From Echinarachnius parma (lineage: Eukaryota; Echinodermata; Echinoidea; Clypeasteroida; Echinarachniidae), in NCBI GenBank assembly GCA_037951105.1, contig JBAMJV010001322.1, forward strand, positions 1 through 64,000: DNA of 64,000 nucleotides. Direction: 5' to 3'. The notes under the pieces were generated by a model. The model was not told the origin of the DNA. It did no database searches and saw nothing but the letters and a program-made list of their open reading frames with translations. Numbering within the stretch: the first letter of the stretch is position 1; each line of letters opens with the position of its first letter. Both the position numbers and the translations under genes were made by a program. Below are positions 1 to 12,257 of the stretch, piece by piece.

Positions 1-3000
1 GAAACATTTTCGAGGCCAAGACCGTGATCCGTCAAACAATTGCAAGGCCAAGACCGAGATCAATTTGAAGCCGAGATCAAAATCCATCACAAATTTCGAG
101 ACCGAGATCCGCCAAAGTTTTTCGAAACTGAGACGGAGATCCGTCAAAATTGTTGGAAGTCGAGATCGAGATCATCAAATATTTTTGAGGCGGAAACCAA
201 GATCCATCAAACAAATTCAAGGTCAAGAACAAATTTTGAAGCCGAGATCAAAATCTATCAAAAGTTTTCGAGACTGAGATCCATACAAGTTTTTCGAAAC
301 TGAGACCAAGATCCGTCAAAATTGTCAGAAGACGAGACGAGATCTATGAAATATTTTCGAGGCCGAGACCGAGATCCGTCAAACAAATTCAAGGCCAAGA
401 CCAAGATCCATAAACAAATTTCGAAGCCAAGATCAAAATCCATCACAAATTTTCGAGACCGAGATCCGCCAAAGTTTTTCGAAACTGAGACCAAGATCCG
501 TCAAAATTGTCAGAAGACGAGACCGAGATCTATGAAATATTTTCGAGGCCGAGACCGAGATCCGTCAAACAAATTCAAGGCCAAGACCAAGATCCATAAA
601 CAAATTTTGAAGCCAAGATCAAATCCATCACAAATTTTCGAGACCGAGATCCGCCAAAGTTTTTCGAAACTGAGACCAAGATCCGTCAAAATTGTCAGAA
701 GACGAGACCGAGATTATGAAATATTTCGAGGCCGAGACCGAGATCCGTCAAACAAATTCAAGGCCAAGACCAAGATCAAATTTTGAAGCCAAGATCAAAA
801 TCCATCACAAATTTTCGAGACCGAGATCCGCCAAAGTTTTTCGAAACTGAGACCAAGATCAGTCAAAATTGTCAGAAGACGAGACCGAGATCTATGAAAC
901 ATTTTCGAGGCCAAGACCGTGATCCGTCAAACAATTGCAAGGCCAAGACCGAGATCAATTTTGAAGCCGAGATCAAAATCCATCACAAATTTTCGAGACC
1001 GAGATCCGCCAAAGTTTTCGAAACTGAGACGGAGATCCGTCAAAATTGTTGGAAGTCGAGATCGAGATCATCAAATATTTTTGATGCGGAAACCAAGATC
1101 ATCAAACAAATTCAAGGTCAAGAACAAATTTTGAAGCCGAGATCAAAATCTATCAAAAGTTTTCGAGACTGAGATCCATACAAGTTTTTCGAAACTGAGA
1201 CCAAGATCCGTCAAAATTGTCAGAAGACGAGACCGAGATCTATGAAATATTTTCGAGGGCGAGACCGTGATCTGTCAAACAATTTCAAGGCCAAGACCGA
1301 GATCCATTAGCAATTTTGAAGCCGAGATCAAAATCCATCACAAATTTTCGAGACCGAGATCCGCCAAAGTTTTTCGAAACTGAGACCAAGATCCGTCAAA
1401 ATTGTCAGAAGACGAGACCGAGATCTATGAAATATTTTCGAGGGCGAGACCGAGAATTCAAGGCCAAGACCAAGAGATCCATAAACAAATTTTGAAGCCA
1501 AGATCAAAATCCATCACAAATTTCGAGATCGAGATCCGCCAAAGTTTTTCGAAACTGAGACCAAGATCAGTCAAAATTGTCAGAAGACGAGACCGAGATC
1601 TATGAAACATTTTCGAGGCCAAGACCGTGATCCGTCAAACAATTGCAAGGCCAAGACCGAGATCAATTTGAAGCCGAGATCAAAATCCATCACAAATTTT
1701 CGAGACCGAGATCCGCCAAAGTTTTTCGAAACTGAGACGGAGATCCGTCAAAATTGTTGGAAGTCGAGATCGAGATCATCAAATATTTTTGAGGCGGAAA
1801 CCGAGATCCATCAAACAAATTCAAGTTCAAGAACAAATTTTGAAGCCGAGATCAAAATCTATCAAAAGTTTTCGAGACTGAGATCCATACAAGTTTTTCG
1901 AAACTGAGACCAAGATCCGTCAAAATTGTCAGAAGACGAGACCGAGATCTATGAAATATTTTCGAGGCCGAGACCGAGATCCGTCAAACAAATTCAAGGC
2001 CAAGACCAAGATCCATAAACAAATTTTGAAGCCAAGATCAAAATCCATCACAAATTTTCGAGACCGAGATCCGCCAAAGTTTTTCGAAACTGAGACCAAG
2101 ATCCGTCAAAATTGTCAGAAGACGAGACCGAGATCTATGAAATATTTTCGAGGCCGAGACCGAGATCCGTCAAACAAATTCAAGGCCAAGACCAAGATCC
2201 ATAAACAAATTTTGAAGCCAAGATCAAAATCCATCACAAATTTTCGAGACCGAGATCCGCCAAAGTTTTTCGAAACTGAGACCAAGATCAGTCAAAATTG
2301 TCAGAAGACGAGACCGAGATCTATGAAACATTTTCGAGGCCAAGACCGTGATCCGTCAAACAATTGCAAGGCCAAGACCGAGATCAATTTTGAAGCCGAG
2401 ATCAAAATCCATCACAAATTTTCGAGACCGAGATCCGCCAAAGTTTTTCGAAACTGAGACGGAGATCCGTCAAAATTGTTGGAAGTCGAGATCGAGATCA
2501 TCAAATATTTTTGAGGCGGAAACCGAGATCCATCAAACAAATTCAAGGCCAAGAACAAATTTTGAAGCCGAGATCAAAATCTATCAAAAGTTTTCGAGAC
2601 TGAGATCCATACAAGTTTTTCGAAACTGAGACGGAGATCCCTCAAAATTGTTGCAAGTCGAGATCGAGATCATCAAATATTTTCGAGGCCGAGACCGGGA
2701 TCCGTCAAACGATTTCAAGGCCAAGACTGAGATCCAGTAACAAATTTGAAGCCGAGATCAAAATCCATCACAAATTTTCGAGACCGAGATCCGCCAAAGT
2801 TTGTTTAAACTGAGAAGGAGATCCGTCAAAATTGTTGGAAGTCGAGATCGAGATCATCAAATATTTTCGAATCCGAGACCGGGATCCGTCAAACGATTTC
2901 AAGGCCAAGATTGAGATCCAGTAACAAATTTTGAAGCCGAGATCAAAATGCATCACAAATTGTCGAGACCGAGATCCGCCAAAGTTTTTCGAAACTGAGA

Positions 3001-3192
3001 CGGAGATCCGTCAAAATTGTCAGAAGACGAGACCGAGATCTATGAAATGTTTTCGAGGCCGAGACCGAGATCCGTCAAAAAATGTCAAGGCCAAGACTGA
3101 GATCCATTAATACATTTTGAGGCCGAGATCGAAATCCATCAAAGTTTTCGAGACTGAGATTCGCACAAGATTTTCGAAACTGAGACCAAGAT
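1..3192. repeat. Satellite array, ~31-bp monomers in ~186-bp higher-order units
   Basis: The whole stretch is built from ~31-bp monomers of the form TTTTCGAGACCGAGATCC plus GTCAAA, with variants (GAAGCCGAGATCAAAATCC, AACTGAGACCAAGATCC). Marker variants recur at 346, 532 and 716, spaced 186 and 184 bp, so about six monomers form a higher-order unit. The array starts before the window and ends near 3192 at unique DNA. Because 186 is divisible by three, long frames stay open (for example 322-786 and 1951-2457) and read as 62-residue repeats rich in Arg, Asp and Lys. I read these as by-products of the period, since 31 is not a multiple of three and frames break at indels. Confidence 0.93.
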
Positions 3193-4392
3193 GTAAGTTA
3201 TAAAATGGAGTGAAACCAACATGATTTTAAACCCTGTATTAATTAGGAAAAATAAACCTCACCTCAATGTTACCCGAGCGACACGTGGATGAGAAACAGT
3301 AGGGGGTCAGGTCGTTAAAAACACGCAGCGAGCCTTGGGACACAGTCTTAATCAAGCATCCGCAGAATCCTCACTCGGGTAGGTTACCATAAGAAATGCA
3401 CCTCCCTCATCACGCGATCAGCTGGGGCGACACAGAGTATCGACGCGCGCTGTGTTTTTGGTTCACGGCCATGACGTCATCTACCTGGGTAACGTTCCGC
3501 GTGCGGCCTTATAGTCCGTTTATCAGGATGTCGTCCGGGTGTCGTCAGGACGTTACCGGGCTATCACCCTGACCCGACTAGGGTGAAACTCACCGCGATG
3601 TCGTCCTGATGTTATCCCGATTGGAGCGACTTGATAGAAACAGTGTAGGATCTCATCCAGATAACATCATGACGTCACCGCGACTATTTTTTGTTATTAA
3701 AACGGGGGTTTTAGGGAGCGTTTTAACAGTTGTTTTTACATTATTTTAACTTGGACATTTTTTTAGATTCGCGATGAAGATCAAACAGGACAATTGCTGA
3801 GGGGACTGAACATTCTTGAATGGGGCATCATGCCCCCTTTTTGGTCTTATCATGTTTAACATTTATGTAGGACACAGATAAGTGGCCTATTATGAACGAT
3901 AACATTGATATAAATGTATCATGTTATTAGACTTTTAAAAGAGATAAATAATATTTATCTCTTTTATAAGCCTAATAAGATGATGTTTCCACAATAAATA
4001 ATTCCTGATATTCTCCCATGGATGCTTAATAGTTTTTGGTATAGCATTAAGTATAGTACATGCATCATAACATTCATCATTGGGTCATAACTTGCCCTAC
4101 AATGCCAGGATGTTTACGAACGCAGCATTATATAGAAATTCTTTTGTTTGGTGGTAGTATCAATTCATGTAAAGGTCAAAGCGTGTCGTTAACGCATACC
4201 GCAGTAATGCGAAAATGATAAAAGTGATGACAGCGAAACTTGAACAATGCAAAGATCATTATCTCACGTAATGCTTAAATTAATTACACATTTTTGGATC
4301 TCTTAATTACACTAATTAATCTCATCTCCTTAACGCCCTCTGGCGACGAAAATTGGACAGTGTGTTCAATAATCTACCGACAACACAACATA
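3193..4392. other. Gene-free stretch
   Basis: No supported gene. A GC-richer part (3280-3680) has CGTCA/GACGTCA-type motifs (CRE-like half sites near 3470 and 3670) but no ORF; the rest is AT-rich. Confidence 0.5.
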
Positions 4393-4399
4393 GTTTTAC

Positions 4400-4436
4400 C
4401 ATGGATAGTACTAGTAGTATCCTAGTACTATCCATG
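4400..4436. mobile_element. 37-bp palindromic mini-element with 7-bp target duplication
   Basis: Arms CATGGATAGTACTAG (4400-4414) and its exact complement (4422-4436) enclose a 7-base loop. The unit is bracketed by direct repeats GTTTTAC at 4393-4399 and 4437-4443. The same terminus and a 7-bp duplication occur at 6976-7101, so this looks like an extreme deletion derivative of a MITE family. Confidence 0.7.
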
Positions 4437-4485
4437 GTTTTACAATGATACAAAATCACATAACGGTAAAAGTGCATGTTACAAT

Positions 4486-4882
4486 CCTGGGGGGGGGGGG
4501 GGGGGGGGGGGCACTCGAAAAGTTGACGGGGGTGTGCCGCACGGAATTCTGAAATGGGGGACTTAAGAGCTGACTACAAGCACAAAATAAAGGGTCTTTG
4601 GAGCTACAAAAACCCTGAAACGGGAGTTAAGGGGTCTAAGAAGCAGATTAAAACTACAAAATACATAGACTTGGAGCTACCAAAGACCTACGGAAACCCT
4701 CAAAAACGCTCAAATGACGGTCCAAGGAGCTGACTAGAAGAAGAATAATTTCGGGGGTCTATGGAGCGGCAATTTTTGAAAATCTGGTATCTTTAGAGCG
4801 GCAATCGAGTGTCAAAACGGGGATCTTTTAAGCGGGACATACACGTCTTACATTTTACATAAGTGCCCCCCCCCCCCCCCCG
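4486..4882. mobile_element. Non-autonomous hAT-like element with poly-G termini
   Basis: An exact 8-bp direct repeat GTTACAAT flanks the unit (4478-4485 and 4883-4890). The ends are inverted: CCT then a 23-G run (4489-4511) then GCAC at the left, and GTG then a 16-C run (4866-4881) at the right. The interior has repeated GGTCTTTGGAGC-like phrases and no ORF. An 8-bp duplication is typical of hAT transposons; no transposase is present. Confidence 0.75.
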
Positions 4883-4984
4883 GTTACAATGCTATCCGAA
4901 TACAATCTTCATCACTGATAAATGTTCATAATCAGATAAATGGATTAAATGATACTGTAAATATAATACAAATATGTGAGCAAA

Positions 4985-6035
4985 TTGATTGGAGTGAGTA
5001 CTGTTGGTTTTAGCCAGTCAATCATTTGATACTTAGCATGTTGTAAGAGATACCCCCGGGGTAACTTAATGAAAAGTCGCGTCATGAAGTGTTGCGTCAT
5101 GGACTAACAAACATCCACTGAATGACGAGATGAACAAATACTAGCATTTAAAAATAACACACTACTTAAATGGGGGAAACTTTGCTTTTTGTTTCATTAA
5201 TAAACTTCCGGTACATGTATACATTGTAATTTTAAACATCTAAATGGATTATACACATTGGTAAATTTGTATTTTGTTTTTCATTTAATATTACTAGTAT
5301 TATCCTTTACTAGATGGATTTTACTTCATATACTTGGATTCAAATGTGCACAAGATTTTTTTTTTTACAGTACTCATGAATACAGTGATGAAAATAATAT
5401 TATGCACCAAAGATACAACATAAAAATGGATGAACTTTTATATGAATAAACGAATGAGGAATAAGTTCCTCCATATATAATGTAGGTATATATATATGGT
5501 TCCTCAGCACAGGAGAAACAAGCCCGGTGAGAGTTTTTGTTGTCCTGGAAAATCCTCGAAATCGACACGGGGGGGGGGGGGGGGGGGGGGTGTCCGTTGC
5601 CAACACAATATGAGGATAAGGCCAAGGCCACTTGTTTAGTTGTGTCTACAAGGGGAGGGGTTCCGAGACTATTGGTTATGATGGTCGAGACCGATACAAA
5701 GTTGACTCAAGACCTGTAAAGAGTGAGTATATTAGTTGTTAGCCAATCAATCAATTTGATATCTAGCATTGTATAATAGCTACGTTTCAAAGACACATAG
5801 AGGCAGCGTATTACTATAACCCAGAGGTATATGATAATCGCAAATTTTGACTTATTCAATTGTCATGGACTAACAAACGCCCACTAAATAACGAGATGAA
5901 CAATCGCCATCATTTAAAAATAAGACAATAATTGATGGGGAACATTTACCTCTTTTGGGAATTTTACACGATCTGATTCATGAATGAACTACTAGTATTA
6001 CATGTATACTTTAAACATCTAAACAAATATTTGCA
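4985..6035. repeat. Diverged tandem duplication (two copies ~730 bp apart)
   Basis: 4985-5260 and 5718-6035 are homologous: both have GAGTGAGTA, TAGCCARTCAATC, CATGGACTAACAAACRYCCACT, an ATTTAAAAATAA phrase and TTTAAACATCTAAA in the same order. A poly-G tract and a short unrelated stretch lie between them. No coding capacity is seen. Confidence 0.75.
5569..5590 (+). repeat. Poly-G tract (22 G)
   Basis: Uninterrupted G run flanked by GACAC and TGTCC, so the tract sits in a small inverted context (GACAC/GTGTC-like). It may be the end of a G-tract MITE like that at 4486-4882, but no target duplication was found. Confidence 0.8.
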
Positions 6036-6189
6036 AATGTGTTTAATTCGTACATTGATAGAATGAGACTTTCCACATTTAAATCGTAGTTGCTATGTCA
6101 GAGAAGCACAAGCATCGTTATGACAAGAAAGACACCGCTAATAGGCGTACCCGGGGTGGGGTGGGGCTTATATCATTCTCAACCAATGT

Positions 6190-6229
<40 letters not shown>

Positions 6230-6258
6230 TGTTGTAGTAGTAGTAGACTAGTAGTAGC

Positions 6259-6298
<40 letters not shown>

Positions 6299-6366
6299 GT
6301 AGTAGTAGTAGTAGTAATAGTAGTAGTAGTACTAGTAGTAGTAGTAATAGTAGTAGTAGTAGTAGT

Positions 6367-6441
<75 letters not shown>
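6190..6441 (+). repeat. (AGT)n microsatellite
   Basis: About 250 bp of AGT trinucleotide repeat with a few interruptions. It creates a Ser/Val-repeat frame that is not a gene. Confidence 0.97.
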
Positions 6442-6610
6442 TATACATGTAGTTATTGTAGTAGTATTTTATGACATCTTTGACATTATTTATTTATCAA
6501 TCCATTAATTTATTATCAGGTACAATTAACCAAGATGGGGATTTTCGAAATAGTTGAAACAGCATGCATATAATATAATAATCCAGACTTCTCTTCATCA
6601 AGTAACTTAA

Positions 6611-6954
6611 AGGGATATAGTAACTTTGTTGACACTGTGCAAAAAGTGATGAGTGGTTGATAAAATGTATATTGTTGTTAGTCCACTAGGTGTTGTGTGA
6701 AAATTTCAAGTGAAATGGACTTTATATGGCCCAGTCTGAATTTGCAAAAATGCAAAGTGATATTCACTAACTCATTGCACTCACTTTGTTCACGGTTCTG
6801 ACGATCCATTGGATAATTTGACATCTGAACACTTCAATCGAAAAAGGGAAATTTAAACAAAACGAAACCTGTCCCATGCAATTTAACAAGGTATGAGGGA
6901 ACCGCTAGAATTCCAATCGGATTTTGGGGATTTGGACAATGTTACTAAGTCCCT
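6611..6954 (+). mobile_element. TTAA-flanked MITE, 'TAGTAAC' family
   Basis: Termini AGGGATATAGTAACTTTGT and its inverted partner (ACAATGTTACTAAGTCCCT) are flanked by TTAA at 6607-6610 and 6955-6958. Other members: 9950-10241, 18428-18815, 34312-34690, 38815-39165. TTAA duplication suggests a piggyBac-type mobiliser, which is inference. No ORF. Confidence 0.85.
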
Positions 6955-6975
6955 TTAAATATGTCCAATTTTGAC

Positions 6976-7101
6976 CATGGATAGTACTAGATAGGCGGCG
7001 TATCGTTTGAAGCGTGATCGAGTTAGCAGTGAGAGTTACAACTTGGGTTTGCCTGAGGCAGGGGATTATAGAGTTGACGATGTTTCTCCTTACTATCCAT
7101 G
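6976..7101. mobile_element. 126-bp MITE, CATGGATAGTA termini, 7-bp TSD
   Basis: Begins CATGGATAGTACTAG and ends TTACTATCCATG. Exact 7-bp direct repeats TTTTGAC flank it (6969-6975 and 7102-7108). It shares termini and duplication length with the 37-bp unit at 4400-4436. Confidence 0.75.
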
Positions 7102-7109
7102 TTTTGACT

Positions 7110-8974
7110 ACTGCCTGAAATGTTGATTTCCCCAACTCAGAACGTATCCCCACCCTTACCCTTTTCCCATCTCTATCGTACGCCTCTTAATTCTGATTGT
7201 GTTAGTATACGAAATTGGTGTAGACCAAGAGGCACTCAGCGTCTGTCTGTCGTGATGAACTGTGACTTTTATTGACGGTCAGCAGTGCCTATATAACCTT
7301 GGTGTGGGCAAGGACCCAAGGGTCCGTGATGTGGGTTTGCACGATAGCGTATGCTAGTATATCGGGAAGAGGGGCACGGGGGCACGTGCCCTTAAAGTTT
7401 GATAACACAGAAGATACAAATTATGGGGGCCCCATGTATTATTATAACCTCACGTCGCCACTGGGGTTGCAAGCAGCCTTCTGTACTAAAGTATAGTCAT
7501 ATATACTCTCTGGTTGACCCAAGGAGGTATACGGTTAGCCCATATCATGCATGTATATGGCTTGAACAAGCTTGATCCATTCATAGTAGTTTCAAGTTTC
7601 AACTGTCGTCATCACGCGGGAAATAAGTTTTGGCGCGATTGCGATCATAGTCAGACCTAAACATGTATGAACGCTCTTCATTTTCTAGTATGGTATTCCC
7701 AGCCCATCACTGCTGCTATACACAGGAAAATATAGGATATATCATGATCGAAGGGATAATGGATTTAAACCATGAACGAGTCATACTCACTCGACAGCCG
7801 ATATCATTTTCCAGATTGATGACGCGGGAAATTACTAATTTTTGGCGCGTTACACAATTGACTCAAGACTTGTATGTGTTTTCTGGTATTCTCTACTAAC
7901 ACATCACGTATTATTTGCCGCTATGCAAAGGGATATCCATATAGGATTATTATCGAATGGACAATGGATTTAAGGCGGAATACTATCACTTTTACCAGGG
8001 AAATGGTAGCTACTCCAACAAATCACCTGCTAATCGTGGGATTATCAACTTTGTTATCAAACAGACAATGTGCTTCAATGACATGCTGTGCACGTGTTCG
8101 TGGATCAATTATTCTCATCATTTTGGGTCATGCAGGTATGTTAATTTCAAATCAAAATGCGTTTTGCATCAAATTGTACTTTTGTCGTATGATAATTAAT
8201 CTAGAGACTGAGAGTATATATAATATCAAGGATATAGCAAATATGGAATAGTGCGGCACAATAAAGTGAATGTTTGTATGTGTATGGGAGTATACGTGCG
8301 TGTGCGAGTGTGTAGTTCGTGTGTGTTTTTGGGGTGGAGGGGGGGGGGGGGGGGGGGTAAGGCGGTAGGGTGGTAGGGGCAGGGGCGTATTAAGTTAATT
8401 GTACATTTTTTCCTTTTCATCGATCTTTCATAATTAAATGTTGCTTGTAAGTATCGGTTTTTGATTGTTTCACTGTTTATTATGTTTGGTCAAGGTTTAT
8501 GACATTTATGCTATTTATATTGTGTTTGTGTAAGATGTATGACATTTATGAAGTTATGATATTTAGATATGAAATTTAATAACTTATTTTGATTGTTTGT
8601 GTTTTTTTGTGTTGTTGGTGTATTAATACTATGTGATACTATGTACTAATCTGACCAGTGTAGAAGTAGTGCTTGGGCGGGGATGGGTTCTTTCTTAGGT
8701 TTAGGGGGTGGGGGGGGGGGGGGGGGAGTAAACGAGACTTGAAGGAGTATCATGTCGTTTTCTCTTTTTATATTTTAAACCTCCATTATGTTTATTTCAT
8801 GGTAATATGTGAATTGAATATTACTTTGTATCTGTAGTTGTATTTTTTTTTCAATGTAAGAATCATTTGTACTATATATTTCATTATACTATAATTGTTG
8901 TATTTCTTAACATTGAACATGTTTTATTGCTATAGTGTACAGTTTATAAAGATAGCCTATTACAATTTTGATCA
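7110..8974. other. Gene-free stretch
   Basis: Short frames only, none with family features. Holds two poly-G runs (8339-8357 and 8710-8726); the first is followed by GGGGCAGGGGCGTAT (8378-8392), which resembles an hAT terminus, but no matching partner end was found. Confidence 0.5.
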
Positions 8975-9271
8975 AACTGAATTTCAGTGACCTTCTAGTT
9001 CACGACCCGCACTATAATCTTACAAACGATTATAGTCTAACTTCACCATGCTCGAAAGACATGGATACAAAATTACAAACGACCGGGTAAAAAACATGTA
9101 TACAAACAGATCACAAACACAAACACAAGAGTGCACTCTCTAAATTTGCGTTGGTTTCAACAATTTGTAAATAAAAAATGCGATGTTTTGATGGAATAAC
9201 GATTAAATAGAAAGATCATCAAAAACTTTTTTAAAACCTCTTTTGAAAATGTTTGAAAAAGTGTAAGCATT
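8975..9271 (+). mobile_element. Partial TTAA MITE (GGTA family), disrupted
   Basis: Matches the left half of the element at 9276-9830 (TAACTTCACCATGCTCGAAAG, ACAAATTACAAACGAC-like and GTGTAAGCATTTT phrases) and stops where that element starts, so the younger copy appears inserted into the older one. Confidence 0.65.
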
Positions 9272-9275
9272 TTAA

Positions 9276-9830
9276 AGGGATAGTTGAGTTCTGGTAAGGA
9301 GAGTACAGTTTTAGTGAAACTGAATTTTAGTAACCAAAACCTGCATTATTACATTACAAACTAATAGTTATAACTAGAAAGGAACACAAAATTACAAATG
9401 ACGTAGTAAAGATCATGTTATCATTCAAAAAGAGCCGTTAAAACGTAAGAGGGCGCTCTCTAAACACTCATCGGTTTCAACCATTTTGAATAAAATATTG
9501 TGCATGTGATGCTTTGTTGAAATAGTGATTAGATAGAGAAATAACCAACAACTATTTAAATACCTATTTTGTAACTTTTTGAAAAGAGGAAGCATTTTTT
9601 TGAATTTTTAACGGCTGGTTCAAAATTCTCTAATAAACCCGGGGCCCCGGGTTTATTACAAACTGTTATATTTATGGATATTTCAGCCGTTTCTGAACCG
9701 ATTTTGATCAAACAAAGATGATTTTATTGTTTAAATATTATGCTCTTTCAAATTTTACACTCAGTTTTTCATTACCTCACAAACCAATTAAGTAGTCTAG
9801 CGCCCTCTCTACCAAAACTCAACTTTCCCT
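9276..9830 (+). mobile_element. TTAA MITE, GGTA family, copy A1
   Basis: Inverted termini AGGGATAGTTGAGTTCTGGTA and TACCAAAACTCAACTTTCCCT are flanked by TTAA (9272-9275, 9831-9834). A perfect 28-bp palindrome centred on GGGGCCCC lies at 9631-9658. It is nearly identical to the copy at 25315-25870, so the family moved fairly recently. Subterminal AGAGGGCGCT/AGCGCCCTCT is shared with the other copies. No coding capacity. Confidence 0.9.
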
Positions 9831-9949
9831 TTAAATGAGTTTGTATTATATCAAATTAATAAATGTAAATTGAATAAATGTGGGATCTCACATTTATTCA
9901 GTGATTTATCAATGATTAATTGCATGTGTTTTAGTGTGATCTGATATGT

Positions 9950-10241
9950 CCACAAGGTAATATATATGTAGACATTTTTATGTTAATTTGATGGGGTTTT
10001 TGGGCTGAGATATGGTATTCACTGATTCGTTGCACGTGCATTGTACACGATTGAAGTTATCCCGTAGACAATTCTTTATTTGAACACTTCAATCGTAAAC
10101 ATCTTTTGAACGAAATTGAAATTTGAAAAACCTGTCCCGTGCTTTTATTGTTAATGTTATGAATATAATAAGGGATGAGAGAACCAGAGACTAGAGTTCA
10201 AAATAAGTTTTGTTGGATTTGGACAATGTTACTAAGTCCCT
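9950..10241 (+). mobile_element. Truncated TTAA MITE, 'TAGTAAC' family
   Basis: The right end (GGACAATGTTACTAAGTCCCT, then TTAA at 10242-10245) and interior phrases (TTGAACACTTCAATCG, ACCTGTCCCGTGC) match 6611-6954. The left terminus is missing or very diverged. Confidence 0.7.
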
Positions 10242-10249
10242 TTAAAGAC

Positions 10250-10963
10250 ATAATCATCAACTTTGTTGTTTAAAAATCATATCCGATCTGGTTACATATT
10301 GGGGACAAACATTAATTCAATAATTATAACAATCTTTCACATTTTGAAAGAAAAAAAATGGTGAATGATTATTATCCAAACATCACATTCACACTATTTC
10401 AAGAAGAAAAAAAGGGTTAAAACATGAGGTGTCTGGTACATTATACTAGCGCTATACCTAAATTATGTTCCGTATAGCGCTTTCCACTAGTAGTATTACC
10501 ATGATTACCCCGGTCGTGGTTTTTGTCAAAATGAACTTAAGTAACCAAAACCTGCACCATATTAGCATTACAAACTTGTTAACTCCTGTGATCAATCAAT
10601 CTTTTGAAAATGTTTTAATAAGTGTAAGCATTTTATATGTTGTTTAGTCATCGAATAAACCTGTATGGAGCCAATGGTTTATTTCCCCTGAAACTATTAT
10701 ATTATCAGACATTTAGAACTGCTATAATGTGTGATGAAATAACAATACTGTATATACTAATGATATATTCGGACCTTTGTAAAGGGCATAGCGAGGAATA
10801 CAAGAAAGATTATTAGGTGATCAAAGGCCCTTATTACAATGGCCTAGACTAGACGGCACATCAGCCCTGATTAACACTTGTCTTATGAAATAAAATATGA
10901 AGGATTTCGGCAATGTCTTACTAATTTTCTCTCCATTTAGCGCTTGTGGACAGACTTGAAAGA
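10250..10963. other. Gene-free stretch with a MITE scrap
   Basis: 10515-10640 contains scraps of the GGTA MITE family (AAGTAACCAAAACCTGCACC; TTTTGAAAATGTTTTAATAAG). Otherwise AT-rich DNA without supported genes. Confidence 0.5.
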
Positions 10964-10967
10964 TTAA

Positions 10968-11505
10968 AGGGGTAGTACAGTTTTGGTAAGGCTAAACTTT
11001 AGTTACCAAACCTGGACAGTAACATTATAAACTAATAGTTATAACTCCACCATGCTCGAAATGTATACAAAATTACAAACGACTAAGTAAAAAGCCTGTT
11101 ATCATTCAAAAAGAGCCATTAAAACACAAGAGGGCGCTTTATAAAAAGGCATTGGTTTCAACCATTTTTCATACAAAATTATGCATGTGATGTTTTATTG
11201 AAATAATGATTAAATAGAGAGATCATCTACAACTATTTACAAAATGCTTTTGAAAATTTTTGAAAAAGTGCAAGCATTTTTTAATTTTTTTTAAAAAATC
11301 GTCTAATTATTTGGGCCCCAAATAATTATAAGATCAGATATATTTATTGATATTTGAGTCGTTTCTGGGTCGATTTTGACCAAATAAAGTTTATTCTGCC
11401 ATTAAAATTGCATGTTCTCTCAAATTCGACACTCAGTTTTTCATTACCCACCTCACAACAAAATTGTGATGTGCAGCGCCCTCTCTACCAAAACTAAACT
11501 ACCCC
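10968..11505 (+). mobile_element. TTAA MITE, GGTA family, copy B1
   Basis: Termini AGGGGTAGTACAGTTTTGGTA and TACCAAAACTAAACTACCCC; left TTAA at 10964-10967, right site decayed to TTGA. The centre is a palindrome with 12-bp arms (TAATTATTTGGG and complement, 11304-11328), different in sequence from the A-type palindrome but at the same place. Confidence 0.88.
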
Positions 11506-11743
11506 TTGAAGATTATTATTTTTTCTCTGTTGGTATATACTGTACATGTATATCTAGAAGGATAAGGGTTATTGATAACTCCCTTTTCTTCATTCCCTAC
11601 CCCCCTCCCCCCCACCCCGTCACTACGCCACTGCATTATTTGTAACAGATAGATGAACAAATACCGCAGATTTTTTTTTTTTTTTTAAGGAAATATACAA
11701 AATAGAGTGGAAAAGGTTATCCATCACAGTTTATAGGTAGACG

Positions 11744-11820
11744 TTGAGTAGAGATGATCGGCTGTCTCTACATTCTACATTCGCCACGTCATCGTGAGAC
11801 AGCCGATCATATCTACTCAA
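11744..11820. other. 77-nt near-perfect hairpin
   Basis: Arms of 25 bp (TTGAGTAGAGATGATCGGCT onward, 11744-11768; partner 11796-11820) have a single mismatch and enclose a 27-base loop. Size and pairing fit a pre-microRNA-like hairpin, but a tiny MITE would look the same. No flanking duplication was identified. Confidence 0.55.
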
Positions 11821-12257
11821 ATATACAACATATTAATATCATTATCCTAATTCTATATACATTTATTCGTGCAGGTACATACGCGTGACGTCTTGTTTCT
11901 AATTCTATGTCCGAGAAGAGTACTGTTGGGATAACGAGTTAGTAGTATTTTACTTGTACATATTTCCTAACATCACACACAGGGTGGGGGGTGTGTAGAG
12001 ACTGAGAGAAAAATATATTAATAAAATAATTTGCAAGATTCACTGATATATAACCATGCATTAATTATACGGCCTCCCTTCCTACAGTCCAATACAAAAC
12101 AATTCCACCATATACTATGATAGTAGTTTGTCTGATCATTATTGAACATGACATATTAACGGCCGTTCTGTACATGTGTGAAACAGTCTGGTGACAGATA
12201 ATGTATGTATTTTAGTCTAGCAGAAGTTAGCAGAATACCGGCCATGAAACTAATGCA

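Noticed and set aside
6095..6370. 91-codon frame ending in poly-Val
   Set aside because: It is a translation of the (AGT)n microsatellite.
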